Part shown: piece by piece, positions 1-12,300 of the stretch
How positions within the stretch are numbered: position 1 is the stretch's first letter
Layout of the letters: every line of letters begins with the position of its first letter
From: Rotaria socialis
Lineage: Eukaryota; Rotifera; Eurotatoria; Philodinida; Philodinidae
DNA: 64,000 nt
Direction of reading: 5' to 3'
Assembly (NCBI GenBank): GCA_905331475.1
Contig: CAJNYU010001378.1
Coordinates: 41,564 to 105,563, forward strand
Translations under genes and position numbers: made by a program
Notes under the pieces: model-generated
The model's input: the letters and a program-made list of their open reading frames with translations, nothing else
Database searches by the model: none
Told to the model about the DNA's origin: nothing

Positions 1-165
1 CACCGTCAAGTATCTTCAGAATCTATTATTGCATATTTCAAACAAAATTGGCCATAAATTGATTGACACTTACGAATTTTTAGAAATAATCTTTAATTAC
101 TTTGTATGTCAACGATATACAAATAAATATGCAAAAATAGATTTGCTCAATTAATATGGTAAAGT

Positions 166-357
166 ATGATAATGCACTCTAAACAAAATAGGTATTCTAG
201 CGAACTTTTAAAGGATCTTCCGCCGGGCACACGGGAAGATCCTTTCTACGTTCCGAAAAAATACGCGTTCGGCACCGAACCACTTTGGAAAATGATAAAA
301 AAAGCTTTCATGTCAAAGGTTTCGGACTCAACCCAAGAAGATGACCATTTGGAATAA
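166..357 (+). CDS. Small unrecognised ORF, possibly a terminal exon
   Basis: I do not recognise the product. The reading frame is richer in G and C than the DNA around it and has a protein-like composition, with a run DPFYVPKKYAFGTEPLW near residues 25-42 followed by a basic and then an acidic tail ending DDHLE. The first dozen codons look unlike the rest. A TTCTAG acceptor ends at base 200, preceded by GTAAAGT at 159, so a 42-base intron or an exon beginning at 201 is possible. It may therefore be the last exon of a gene that begins left of the window. Nothing to the right for over 3 kb belongs to it. Confidence 0.35.
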   Translation: MIMHSKQNRYSSELLKDLPPGTREDPFYVPKKYAFGTEPLWKMIKKAFMSKVSDSTQEDDHLE

Positions 358-1757
358 CACATTTAAACAGTCTGTCGGAAACCACTATCGTTAGTCATTA
401 AGGCTCATTATAATGGCGCATGAGATGTGTTCTATGTGCAAAATTTTCATTTCAGGGCGTAAAAGCTGAGTGCTCTTGAATTTCAAGAACAGCCCGTTTT
501 GGTACTCAAAACTGAAATTTTCGACAGCATTCAAATTTATATAGTAGAATAAAGAACAAAAATGTACAATTGGAAGACATTTGCTACAGTGAAATAGCCT
601 TTCGATTCATTGGTAAAACGGCGCATCTTATATTACAGAAAGAAGTTAAAATAGTTTCTCATAGGGATTCTGAGTGTTTATTTGGAAAACAATTAGTTGC
701 TAGCTTCTTTTATCATTATTACTGTCTTTTATTTAGTTATATGCTTTTACTCAACTATTACTATTTTTATATACTGGGTTCTTTATAAGTATCTAGTACG
801 CCAGTGTAAGATCGAGTGAATCAATTCTCAATGAGCGTTGTTTGTTTTTATTTTCTTGAAATATATATCATTTTAATTTGTCATGAGTCTCTTATTACAA
901 AGACAAAGTCTATTGTAACATTTTAGAATAAAACATAGCTTTTCTTACGAATGATTTCTAGTTAAGAGTTGAAGCTTTTACGATAAATTTACCATATAGT
1001 TAGACATAAAGATCATTTCAATAGTCCGATTGGAATTTATTACGGCGATTTCTACAGAAACTTGCCAATTCCTATCGGATGTCTACTATTGAACTATGAT
1101 AGAATTCAGTGTTCAACTGTGACTATCCTCTCATAATGGTGGAAGTGTGTGCGTGTGTGAACCTTCAATTTATACTTCCATTCCCACATCTGCATTTTTG
1201 TATTGATCAATGAAGATTGTTAGATAAATAATTAACATGAAGTAGATTAAGTGATACTACAAAAAAATCAATGATTCTGTCGAAGTATGTACTTCATGTT
1301 TTTTTTAAAGTAATCATACAGAGTTGCTTAAAACAGAACAAAAGAGATGTTGTCCTAGCATTCTTTTTTCGAGAATGTGACTCCTAGAATCTGTCAGTGT
1401 GTTTATCACTGATGAGTTACAGTCCCAAAAATAGACAACATAATTGTTGCTTGCTGTTTTCAGGAGACTGTACCTAAGACAGTTTCGAAAAAATAAATTG
1501 ATACTAAATGAGTGCTATATTTTGACATTAATTAATTCTAATATACATAAATATAATAAGAAATTCGTAAAAAATCTGTTAGCACAATCCTTATGGGATT
1601 AAAATGTAAAACACGATAAAACTCCTTTTTTGGAACCCATCTACCACGACCTGTGAGTATTTGCAGCTTTTCTGCCACTCTCTATAATCATATATGGAAT
1701 CTTTCGATCATGGCCTATGATGATCTGTGGAGCTTCTCTGTCACAGTCACTATTATG
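358..1757. other. Intergenic, no gene supported
   Basis: AT-rich DNA without a convincing exon. Short open frames such as 570-788 are low-complexity and hydrophobic by composition and are not supported. Around 1640-1752 there are two short copies of a motif like CTTCTCTGTCA and GGCCTATG that recurs next to the dispersed repeat at 2510-2575. Confidence 0.5.
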
Positions 1758-2485
1758 ACAAGTAACGTTCATCGATATCGAAAGTCGATTCACTGAGCCC
1801 TAGACTGACAGTGCTGAAGAAACGAAATGCATGAACAGGACAGAAAATCGTTTGTTTGTGCCAGCAGCTGGTGATGATATTTTCAAACATGCCGGTAAAA
1901 GGGGGTTAGAATAAGTGAAACTGAGGTAAGAATTAGAAGAAAATCGAAGGTTTCACGTAAAAGCAGTAAATGTGAAGACGAAAGACGAGCAGAATGGGAC
2001 TCAAAGGTCCCTAAGACGAGGAAGAGGTTGAGTCTTACCTAGCAACAAAAATACAAGTTTCAGCAATTTCGTGATGGTCAGCTCAAAGTTCCGTAGAGGA
2101 ACAACTCGCCCCCTCCACTGACCCCATCTCCTGAGTGGACTGTTTCACGTGACCATGTCATGCATCCGCCTATGGTTTGTGCCGTAACAATGCCATTTGT
2201 GTCATAAAAATGGTAATTTGTACCATATGGATGATCATTTTGGACTGTACGAATGGTCATTTGTACCATAGAAATGGTCCATTATACCATGATAATAGGT
2301 CATTTGTACCACGGAAATTGTCGTTTCTGTCATGTAAATGATCAATTGTACCAAGAGAATTGGTCGTTTATGTCATAAAAATGGTCGTTTGTGCCATAGA
2401 AATGGTCATTTGTGCCGGTGTTACAGACAGACAGACAGAAGCAGGTGAATTACGGTTTCTAGACCCTATCCTTTCAGTCTAGGGA
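1758..2485 (+). repeat. Dispersed repeat element, copy 1 (orientation arbitrary)
   Basis: This segment aligns along its length, in inverted orientation, with 18613-19143. Shared landmarks in order are the end AACGTTCATC, the AAAGTCGA block, a GCCAGCAGCTGG block, the GAAACTGAGGTAAGAATTAG block, GGGACTCAAAGG, a CTCCACTGACC block, a minisatellite, and the other end CTAGACCCTATCCTTTCAG. Copy 1 is about 200 bp longer, mainly because its minisatellite (2155-2425) is expanded. No protein-coding frame runs through it, so a non-autonomous mobile element is the likeliest identity. Just beyond the right end lies an imperfect inverted repeat (2511-2573). Confidence 0.7.
2155..2425. repeat. Degenerate minisatellite inside the dispersed element
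   Basis: About a dozen imperfect units of roughly 20-21 bp with the consensus GGTCATTTGTACCATAGAAAT. The units differ by substitutions at a few positions (GTC/GTA, TGTGCC/TGTACC, AAAAATG/GGAAATT), so the array is old. The second element copy at 18613-19143 has only two or three such units (near 18677-18725), showing unit number change since the copies separated. Confidence 0.75.
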
Positions 2486-2510
2486 ATATATAGAGTCGTT
2501 AGAAGCCATC

Positions 2511-2573
2511 ACAGACCGTGACAGAGAAATTAATTAGCCAATTTACTAATTAATTAACTTCTCTGTCATGGCC
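2511..2573. repeat. Imperfect inverted repeat
   Basis: Left arm CCGTGACAGAGAAATTAAT and right arm its near complement ending TTCTCTGTCATGGCC, around a short AT-rich centre. Related CTTCTCTGTCACAG sequence occurs at about 1731-1747 on the other side of the dispersed repeat, so these may be outer ends of a larger composite element. Confidence 0.55.
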
Positions 2574-3114
2574 TATGGGGCGGGTTCAAACTTCCACCTG
2601 ATATAATTAAACACTCCTTTCAGATCGTGTTTCATAAAAGCAGAATAGAATGGAATAAAATAAAGTAAAATAAATGAATGAACAAAAAATGTTGGATATA
2701 AATGAAAGCAATAAATCAAGAAAACACTAAAAATTCAATTAATAATACGGTTTTTCTTAGTATTCGACAAGATTTTGTTCAATTTGAAGGCAAGTCAATC
2801 AATAAGATATTTGGGCATAGTAATGATTGATTAAATAGTGACATATATCTTCTAAACTGAGATTGATAAATTTGTAAATGATTTTTGATCCAACAAATTT
2901 TTTTCTGTAGCAATATCATACTCGAGATTGAAGTGTAATTCTGAAAATCTTGAAATGTCACTTCTATGACGCCATCATTGCATAGTGTTAATGAAATTTT
3001 TTTTTGTTTCAATCATATTCTATCGTACTAGCTTATTCGAGGCTATATTCTATCATATATGACTGTTCTTTTTGAGTAATCTTTCATTGGACTAGCTTGT
3101 AGCTGTAACTATGG
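2574..3114. other. Intergenic, no gene supported
   Basis: AT-rich DNA. A minus-strand frame (2779-3012) is open but has no recognisable domain, no good start context and AT-driven composition, so I do not call it a gene. Confidence 0.5.
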
Positions 3115-3457
3115 CTATAGCGGTTGCTGGATACAATAAGCACAACATCCTATACCCACACCTTCAAGATCAATGCCACCGAAGACTCATTGCTGGTCAT
3201 GAGTAATACGATCACGGTTATACTTCTGCTTGCCGAAGCAAATCTCGCCAATCTCGATAATATGATTGGGGCCATCTATGTGATGCGCCGCTTCTTCAGT
3301 TGCAAATCGATGTGTCTATTGTGGCAGCCATCGGAGTTTTTGGCAAAAGTTTAATATCTTGTAGAAATTGAATGGTGTCTCTTTCCGTTCTTGTCAAATT
3401 ATAAATTTTTCTTATGTTTAGAGAATCGAGATCTTCAATTCGAAACACATCAGCCAT
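3115..3457 (-). pseudogene. Merlin/ISXO2-like DDE transposase relic
   Basis: Read on the minus strand from an ATG at 3457, the frame gives MADVFRIEDLDSLNIRKIYN and an N-terminal segment of about 50 residues, then loses frame in what looks like the zinc-ribbon part (a GCHN remnant and LQLKKRR). In another frame follow HIIEIGEICFGKQKYNRDR and, after an internal stop, VFGGIDLE. These match the ISXO2-like/Merlin core pattern, in which an IDE acidic motif precedes (K/R)-x-F-x-(K/R)-x-K-Y-N-R-G and W-V-F-G-G-I. Here the first acidic motif reads IGE, the W position is a stop, and at least one frameshift and a stop at 3115-3117 truncate the protein. The relic is inactive by sequence. Family identification rests on the motif order, remembered rather than searched. 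Confidence 0.6.
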
Positions 3458-5429
3458 TTTTTATTTATGAAAACGTGAAAGTGTTTGAGATAGTTTGATT
3501 GTTTAGTGAAATATCCCAACAAAACATTTCCTTTGATGCTTCTGTTTTTTAATTTTCTATTTTATTTATTTAAGAAATGAAAGACCTTCTTATGTCTGTA
3601 TCAAGGAATGATTTTACTGGCACAACCGCTTTCAAGACTTGTGTCGCTTTCATTTAGACTTCAAACAAATAGAAGCGTCATCTTTTTTATATTTAAATAT
3701 TTGGATAAATAAATTCGACCAATCAAAATTTTTTCCCGTTCAGTCATCAATTAAATTATATGCGCGTTGAAGTCTGAAAGTGTAAAAGCACCTTATCAAT
3801 CAACCTTGATTTAATGATTCATGCATAGGGTATATTGTCAGACGCGAATGACTCAGACTTTTATTAACAGATTCGAACATCACTTATGCACTTCATCTAT
3901 AGTGTTTTCACAACAACTTTCATTCTAGCATTCCAGTATCAAAAAATTCTAAATTTAATTTACAATCGACTAATATAGCTCTTTTGTCCGGAGATGCCTG
4001 TAAACTTAACGTTTAGACAAAAAAAATTAATATCTGTTGTAGTCAATTTACCGTAGTATATTCTGAACCTTTTTTCAATTATATTGGTCAGTTTATGCCA
4101 GATTTTTACTACTAAAAAGCAGACGCTATGATTAAGCAATGAATTTAGTGTTTATCATGATACTAGTTTTATCAGCTCAAAAAAAAATTCTTCAAATAAT
4201 TACAAAAGTATGTCGAATCACTTTAATCTATAAGTAGATATGGGACATACTTGACCATTTCAATCTGAATTACCAACGACATCTTCTCTCTCAATGCAAA
4301 ACAGCTGAATTATTGGTTCTCAGTAATCCTAGAAATGTACTTCATAGATTTTCTTTTCATTTAGATTATTTTTCGCAAAAAAACTCAGGATGCACCGATA
4401 TTTTTATTTTTATTTTGTTTTGTTTTAAAAATAAAATTAAGCTTGTTTTTCGTAAAGCTGAAGTGAAAAAGCTAACGATAGCCTTGATTGAACCTAGCGA
4501 AATAAGCTGTTTCTCAATTCGTACAACTGCTTCACGTTTAATTGAGAAGATATGTTCGTGTAACAGATTCATATTTTTTATAAACATTGCAAAGAAAGGT
4601 TGTGATGAAAATGTAACGGGTCTGCACAATTCGGTCTCTCTGAAAACAAGCCACTTGCAAGATGCATTTTTAGTAAAATGACGGAAGCTAGAAATGAACT
4701 TACTATAATAGTGTTAAGTTTTCTATGCTTGATCGTATTATCTAAAAATTTTAAGAAAATATTTATTTGGAAAATATCGAACTAGATGTCACTGGTGAGA
4801 AGTGCATCTCCTATTAATTGCACGAAAGAAACAACTTCTGGTTCCTTCGATAGCATACAAATATGTAGCAATAAAATGTTTACAATACTGACAAATAAAT
4901 AAATACAATATTAAAAACAGAGGCCAATAGTTAACATTCATAAAACAGCATATTTAGTGTTAGCAAAACGTTGTCAACAAAACTCAAGAATGTGGCTTCT
5001 AATATTCTACTTAATTAACTTCAATATACGCAAATTAATCAAAGCATTCAATAATTCTAATAAATGTATTAATTAATTTTATTACCGCTGTCACAAATGA
5101 TAAAGTGTTTTTGATTATTTTTAGCTTACTTGGACAAAATTGGGTTCCGCTTATCGACAATATCTAATAAATCAACTTGACCTATATGCATTCTGCAATA
5201 ACAAAACAGTATATAATCAATTGATAAAAAAATATCAGAATGCATGATTATTTTTTGTACAAATTCAATCTATTTATCATACCAACAAAGAATCTTTCTA
5301 CTACATATCCAGTTATTCATGTACTCACAATTAGTCAAAGAATTTTATGAAATAACAGATAATTGATGAATTCGAAACGAAAAACGATCATCGATCACCT
5401 ATTTGGTAGTATATTGGAAATTGTTTTAT
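3458..5429. other. Intergenic, no gene supported
   Basis: AT-rich. An open frame on the plus strand (4313-4681) overlaps another on the minus strand (4366-4629); both have AT-biased composition with no domain and no splice-supported extension, so neither is called. The rest holds no repeat or RNA gene that I can see. Confidence 0.45.
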
Positions 5430-5735
5430 TTACTCAATGCCGAATAAAACTTGTCGAACACAAGATATAGGAGGTATTCTTAAAATGCTTATTTTTCCTC
5501 TAAGATCTTCATTAACAAATTCAACAGGTACATTTTTAAACGAACCATTGACGTTAATCGGTGGTTTATCAATATCTTGTTTTCTTCAATAACTTTTGCC
5601 GTATTCCGATGTCAGTTATGAACAAAGCAATTTTATGAAACTTGTATCTGGTCATGTCAGGAAATCTTCTTCCTCGGGAAAATTAGATATGCGTGAAGTA
5701 TCTATGCAATAAATAGCAAAAATGGTCCTATCTTG
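5430..5735 (-). pseudogene. Decayed minus-strand coding relic, possibly ADP-ribosyltransferase-like
   Basis: Minus-strand translation gives two protein-like stretches separated by stops. The upstream one contains IDTSRISNFPEEEDFLT, which resembles the region around the E-x-E motif of bdelloid ADP-ribosyltransferases. The downstream one contains ISILRIPPISCVRQVLFGIE and ends at TAA 5430-5432. Several in-frame stops (after DFLT, near 5640 and 5605) break it. The E-rich motif is the only hint of family and could be chance; the downstream part I do not recognise. It is clearly more protein-like than the flanking AT-rich DNA. Confidence 0.3.
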
Positions 5736-6361
5736 AAGATGAAGACAACAGTATGTCCAATTTTTCATGGAATCAAATCACATGAATTAATGTGTTTTAA
5801 CTATTCCTTAAATAGAATCTTCAATAACTCTTGGTATTGGTATGTTGCCGGAGTATATTCTTTCTGTAGCAAGTGTTACTGGCGACGAAAATCTGAGTAA
5901 AAGAATCTGACGGTGCCGAGCACCATATATATAACGAAATTTGATACACGCAAAATAGTTATGTTCTCTCTCTTATTTCTTGCAGTGACTTCAAATATTG
6001 ATGATGATTAATCGTATGCAGAAATATAAGTAGGAGAAACTAGAATCATGAACAGTGATAAGTGAGACCACCGCAGGAAAGTGATGATGCTATATTTCTC
6101 GAAACTGAAGAGATCAAAGAAGAACAAGGCAGTGAAATCAATATATCTTTAAAGTTTGTATAAGCATATAGGGTGTGGGTCAATGCTTCAACTGAACTGA
6201 CAGGCATAGACCTAAGCACATGCCAATTCAGAACCAAATCCAAATCTATACTACTTGCTACATTCGTCTAACTGATAAATGCTAAGTTGCACTATATGTT
6301 CTATTCTCTTTGTAGATAAAACTACAACTCTATTAAATCATCATTTCATTAACATAGTTTC
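5736..6361. other. Upstream region of the alpha-2-macroglobulin gene
   Basis: May hold one or two 5' exons that I cannot join with confidence. At 5961 an ATG begins MFSLLFLAVTSN, a signal-peptide-like stretch closed by a stop after 16 codons. Around 6062-6153 the plus strand reads an acidic exon-like segment (containing DDAIFLETEEIKEEQGSE). A half copy of the telomere-like motif (AGGGTGTGGGT) is at 6169-6180. Confidence 0.35.
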
Positions 6362-9300
6362 ATGAAGGGTATAGGAGGGATACAAAATGTGACGTTCGAG
6401 AATGAACAGTCTAAGTCTTATAAGTTTAATTTTAATATTGACGAAGCAAATGAAATGGATAATCAAACTGCGACTGATGTTGAAGTGACACCATTAGATG
6501 CTGATTCGCAACAACAGAACCTAACTCCTGATCAATTACAACAATTATTTAGTCAAGCTAGTTGTGAATTGGTTGCAGAATCGGCGGATAAGCAAGAATT
6601 TTTAAAACGCGAATCAACAATCAAAGCACCAAAAACAAGTAAAATAATACAAACACCATTTCCACCTCCTCAATCAGATCGCACAGAAGATTTCGACATC
6701 GATATTGAACAATTGAAACAGTTAGCTAAACAAGAAGCAGGCCCATTGATCATTGAAAGATATTCTCCTGGTGAAAAGCACATTGATTATGTATTATCAA
6801 CTGTTACATTAACATTTAATCAACCAATGATTGCTGTTTCATCATTAGATGATAAAATGAATACCGAAGATCTAGGCATATCACTAACACCAAAAATAGA
6901 AGGCCAATGGAGATGGACAGGAACAAAAACACTTCAATTCGAAGCAAAACATCGTTTACCATATTCAACAAAGTATACACTAAGAGTCGACAAAGAACAT
7001 TGTGTATCAGCGATTGAAGGTAAAATAATATGAAGGGTGTATGTGATTCATGGTCAAAGGCACCACCATATACACTCACCCACTGTATAATGATGCCTTT
7101 GACACGTGCTTTATATTCTGCACTCACTTTTGATGTTCTCATTATTTTTAGGAAAGTTGGATGATGATTTTTTCTTTGAATTTTCAACCGCAACACCAAA
7201 CATTCTTCAATTCTCACCATATGGAACAGTATCAACATTAAAACCTAAATGTTTTCTTTTATTTGATCAAAAAATTGGTATGAATGATATTTTAAAGCAT
7301 CTATGTGTATTGTACAGTGATGGACATACGATACAAAACGAAGAATTAGAACTAGTAAATGAAAAAACAGCAAAAAACGAATTTGAGTCGTTTCTGAATG
7401 CTAATGAAGGAAATCATGAGAAATATGTTGCATTTACATTCAAACACGATTTATTAAAAGCAACAGAATATACGATTCAAGTACCGATAGGCTGCCCGTC
7501 AGCAGAAGGTCCGTTAAAGACAACATCAGAATGGTCAGCTAGCTTCCAAACGTATGAGCCTTTAAAAATAATTGATTGGTTTCCAAATATAAATAATACA
7601 TGGCAATCATCTCTTGCTCCTGGTCATAGTTGGTCACTAACATTCAATAACTCATTAGACCATTCAACAATTAATAAATCATTATTCAATTTCGAACCGG
7701 AAGTCAATGGTTTAGGTAATTATAAACGAAACTTGTTTCATGACAAACTTGTCTAGAAAACGTCATCATTGATCTCAATAACTTTTTATTTGGTAGTTCA
7801 CTAACAATATAATATGTGTGCTTTTGATCGATAGAGAAAAAACAGCATTAAAGAAAAAATTTACTTTAGGTATTGAACATACACAAGACAATGATCGACA
7901 AATAACATTCTATAATAATTCTAAAGCAAATACTATTTATACACTACTTATACAATCAACATCATTGAAAGATATTCATGGTCAAACACTAGAACATGAT
8001 CGTTCGGATAAACCAATTCAATTTCACGTACATGATTCGCCACCATCAATTGGAAATATATCGGGTGCAACAGGTATAGCACAAAAAATAGAATTTTGAA
8101 AAAAGAACAGTTGTAAAATACGGATTCTTTTCATACAGCAAGAAACATTGGTTATAAACAAATAAAGACATGTTTATTTTAGGTATGATCACAATGGATC
8201 CTGGTGTATTAGATGAACCATTTTATCCATTTATGGTGTATAATTATTCAGAATTAACACTTCGTATTCATCGAGTGAAACCAGAGGATTATCATCCAAA
8301 TTTACCATGTTTTAATTCATACTCTTACGTCAGTGAAGAAGAAGAATGGTATAATAAATTACCTGGCGAAGAGTTGTTAAATGAAGTTATACAAACAAAT
8401 TGTGAACGTGATGAACCGAAAGAAATAAAAATTCCTTTGAAATCATATTTAAAGAAAAACTCTCGAGTTGGTCAATTAATTGTATTAATTGAACCAACAA
8501 AAAAAGCATGGAATGAATGTCAAACCAACAATTGGCAATATAGGCAAATTATATCAGTCTGGCTACAATGTACACGATTAGCAGTCGATGTATTTGCTTG
8601 TTCAGGTATTTATAAATTAGAAGGAAAGTGAACATTTTATCTTCAATTTATACTATTGAATTCATCCCAACGAACAAATATAACTTAAGGTTGATTAAAT
8701 ATTACTAGACATCTAATTATGCTGAAATTTTCTTAGAAAGATAAATAGTTATTCATTTTTTGCGTTGCCTGTCTTCAATAGTGTAGCTGGAAGTGTGTTG
8801 GAGCTGTCGAAAGTCCATTGTTTTTTTTTTTATCGAAGAGCAATTATGTTTTGTTTGATTATAGGTAAGAGCAACATTTTGACTGCATGGGTTACTGAAT
8901 TAATGACTGGCGCATCCATCAATCAAGCAATTGTTTCAGTATCGAATAAAACTAAAGAAACAAATCAACAAGGCCTGTGTATCATTGAAAACTACACGAC
9001 ACAAAACGATGAAAGCAAAGAAAATAGAATATTAGTCGTAGAAAAAGATGATGATCAATGTATGTCAGTAGATATTTATAGCTATGCATCAGTGCCTGAT
9101 GCCTATGTCTGGCATGTATTCAATGATCGAGGCTTATATAAACCAAAGGAAGAAGTGCATATAAAAGGTTATGTTCGACTACTCAAAGTAAAAGACGAAG
9201 CAAAATTACCAACTTATGCTCATGGTACAATTGATTATACAATTAATGATCCTCGAGGTCAACAATTGCAACAGTCACAAGTTGAATTGAATAATTATGG

Positions 9301-12300
9301 TGCATTCGATGTCAAATTTACATTACCTGACAATGTTAACTTAGGTAAAATTTTATGTTCGTATTTTAGTCTTTCTCCCATTTTCGTCTTCATATATATT
9401 TGCAAGAAAGATTAGTAATTAGCATATTCAAGAGCATCAATCAAAACAATTTTAAATATTATATTTAGCGTCCTAAAGTCGTTTTTTTTCTATCAACAAA
9501 AACTTTATAAGAAGTTTTATTTTGGTGCATTTTGAAGTCTTCCAGCTTAACTTTCATCTATAGATACTCACAGCCAACAAAATATCTCAACATACCAACA
9601 TAGTTTAAGGGGAAAGTCACCACCATCTGTTTATTCTTTGTTGAATAATTACTATCTGTGACGTGCTAAATATATATTGAAAAGATCTACGTAATAATCT
9701 TTCTTGTCTAATATACTTTCATTATGATTGTAAATATAAAGAAGAATTGATTAATTTTGAATTTCTATTATGAATAGGTAGTGGATACGTAACGTTCAGT
9801 TTGCCAGATTCACAAAGTAGTACGACACACTATTTTAAAGTTCAAGAGTTCAGAAAACCAGAGTATGAAGTTTCATCGATGATTCGACCCACAATAGCAC
9901 ATTATTGTTATCCAATCGTTGATGAATACGTCATTGCTACTTGTCAAGGAAAATTATTTGCTGGTGGTTATTTAAATGATGCAAATGTTCAATGGACAGT
10001 AAAAGCTGAAACAACAAAATTTACACCACCTAAAAGATCTGACTATATATTTGGTAGAGGTCAGCCGTTCTTTTGCTGGTTTGGTAATAATAATGAAACT
10101 GAAATATCATATCCAAAAAAGCATTTTCAAGTAATATACTTTTTATTTAAACAGAAAAGAGCAAACTTCTCTTGGAAAAATCAATTTCGAATTAGATATG
10201 TACCGGTTATAGAGCTTTCCCAAGTACTACATGATAAAATCTTTCTGAGACGAAGATTGTCCAGCACTGCATGGCATTAATAATGTGCATCAGCGTCGAC
10301 CATCAAACTGCCAGTTTCTTGATTTTTCATGAGATGTTTGTATCCGAGGCAATTGTCATTTTGTTCGCGGCCCTTATGAGTCCTAAAACCATTACTATAA
10401 TATCATGATTTTAAAATTCTAAGCACATGCAAAAATATGAAAGATCGTTGGAACTTCACTTTTTGTAAGCTGAGTTTTTAGAACATCATTAAATATTCCT
10501 CAAAATCAACAGAGAGTAGTTCAATCGATGTGTTTATTATTTGGTTTACTTTCAGGGTAAAACAAACAATGAAGGTATACATGAAATAAAAATTAATTAT
10601 CATGGTATTGAACAAGAGCCAAGAACCACAATTGTTCATGCATTGTCCGCCATTACTGATTTAAATAATCAAACGCAGGAAACAAAAATACAATTTATCG
10701 TACATCCATGTAGATATTATGTTGGATTTCAATTATCAACCAACTACGGCAAGAAAAATAAGCCTGTGCAAACAAAAGTCATTGTAACAGATATTGATGG
10801 AAATTTAATTGATAATATTTTAATTGAATGTAAAGTAAATGGAAATGGTAAGGAAAGAAAAGAAGATGAAAATGGCCTGACAGTATTTGAAGAAATAAAA
10901 GATGAACAAACATTAACAGTTGTTAGTTCAAATAAAGATGCAGTTAATATTGATTACACACCAAAATTAGGTAGGTCAAAAATTGAATTTATGATGAAAA
11001 AATTAAGTCGAAGTTGATCAGAGTATGATTGCATATATTGTATGTAGTATATACATTTTACACGTAAAATAAGTTTGACACGTTCAATACACACTCTGTT
11101 AGTAAAGAATATCTTATAGTCGATCTCATCGGAAGTCTGCGTGCATTAGTATTATTGAAGACACCTTTTGTATAACCAAACTAATAATCTATATTATGAT
11201 TGATTTTTACAGAATAATACAGATGATTATAGATTAGTTACATGGCTGAAATACTTATAGTATACGGTTTTATTCTGATTCTTTCCACGTTCTGCCATCC
11301 GCTCATCTTTAACTCATACTTTTCAGAAATGAGACCTTTATCTGTACAATAGTAAATATGACTAAATTATGCGTGTTCATGCACTAGTTTTTTATTGAGA
11401 ATATATTACAAAAGTTCTGTTTCATGCTAGGAGGTACATACAATATATCATACAGTGTCAAAGATGAACAAGGACGATTAGCGATGAGTTTCTATGATAA
11501 TTTTTATGTCTCTGGTGGTTGCGACAAAGAAATAGAAACACAAAAAGTAGATTATATTCCAACGGATACAATCACAATTGTGCCAAATGCAAAAAATTAT
11601 CAACCAGAGGACACATGTGAATTATTAATATTAGCACCATTTAGTCCAGCAAATGGTCTAATTATATTCGACTGTGAAGGTCAAGTCTCCCAACCAATAC
11701 AGTTTCAGATCGAATCTGGAAAAAACTCAACAACTGTTGAATTTAAAATATCAAAAGGCTGGATACCAAATTTCACAGTTCACGCTGAATTAACAGGCTC
11801 AATCCCAAGAGAAACGGAAGTGACTGATTCACCACATCGTCCAGCAATCGCTACTGGGTCAGTAGTATTAGAAGTATCAAGAGATATTTATAAATTGAAT
11901 GTTTTGATTAATACAAAAGAAACAAATAAAACATATACACCATCATCAATTATCAATATAGATGTCAACGTTACACAACATGGAGACAACTTACATGTGG
12001 ACGCGGCAGAAGTTTGCATCGTTGTTGTTGATGAAGCAATTTTATCATTAACTGGGCACAAGTTAGATAGCCCATTAGATATATTTTATCCTAATCGATC
12101 AGCAAATATCACACAGTACCATGATAGAAATCGTTGTTTGCTATTCAATATGCAAGACATAGAAAAATTTAAGAAAGATATGCAAGAAAGACAATCTTCA
12201 TTCCAACTCTTCGGATCGGGTGGTGCAAAAATGATGTACGACTGTATGCCTATGGCCTGTTCAGCAGCTTTCAGACAATGCAGTTCCGGTGCTTCTGGTG

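Noticed and set aside
2583..2592. GGGTTCAAAC as a tRNA B-box
   Set aside because: No cloverleaf or A-box could be folded around it; no tRNA, rRNA or other RNA gene was found in the window.
4313..4681. Open frame of 122 codons on plus strand
   Set aside because: Overlaps an equally open minus-strand frame; composition follows AT content; no domain or splice support.
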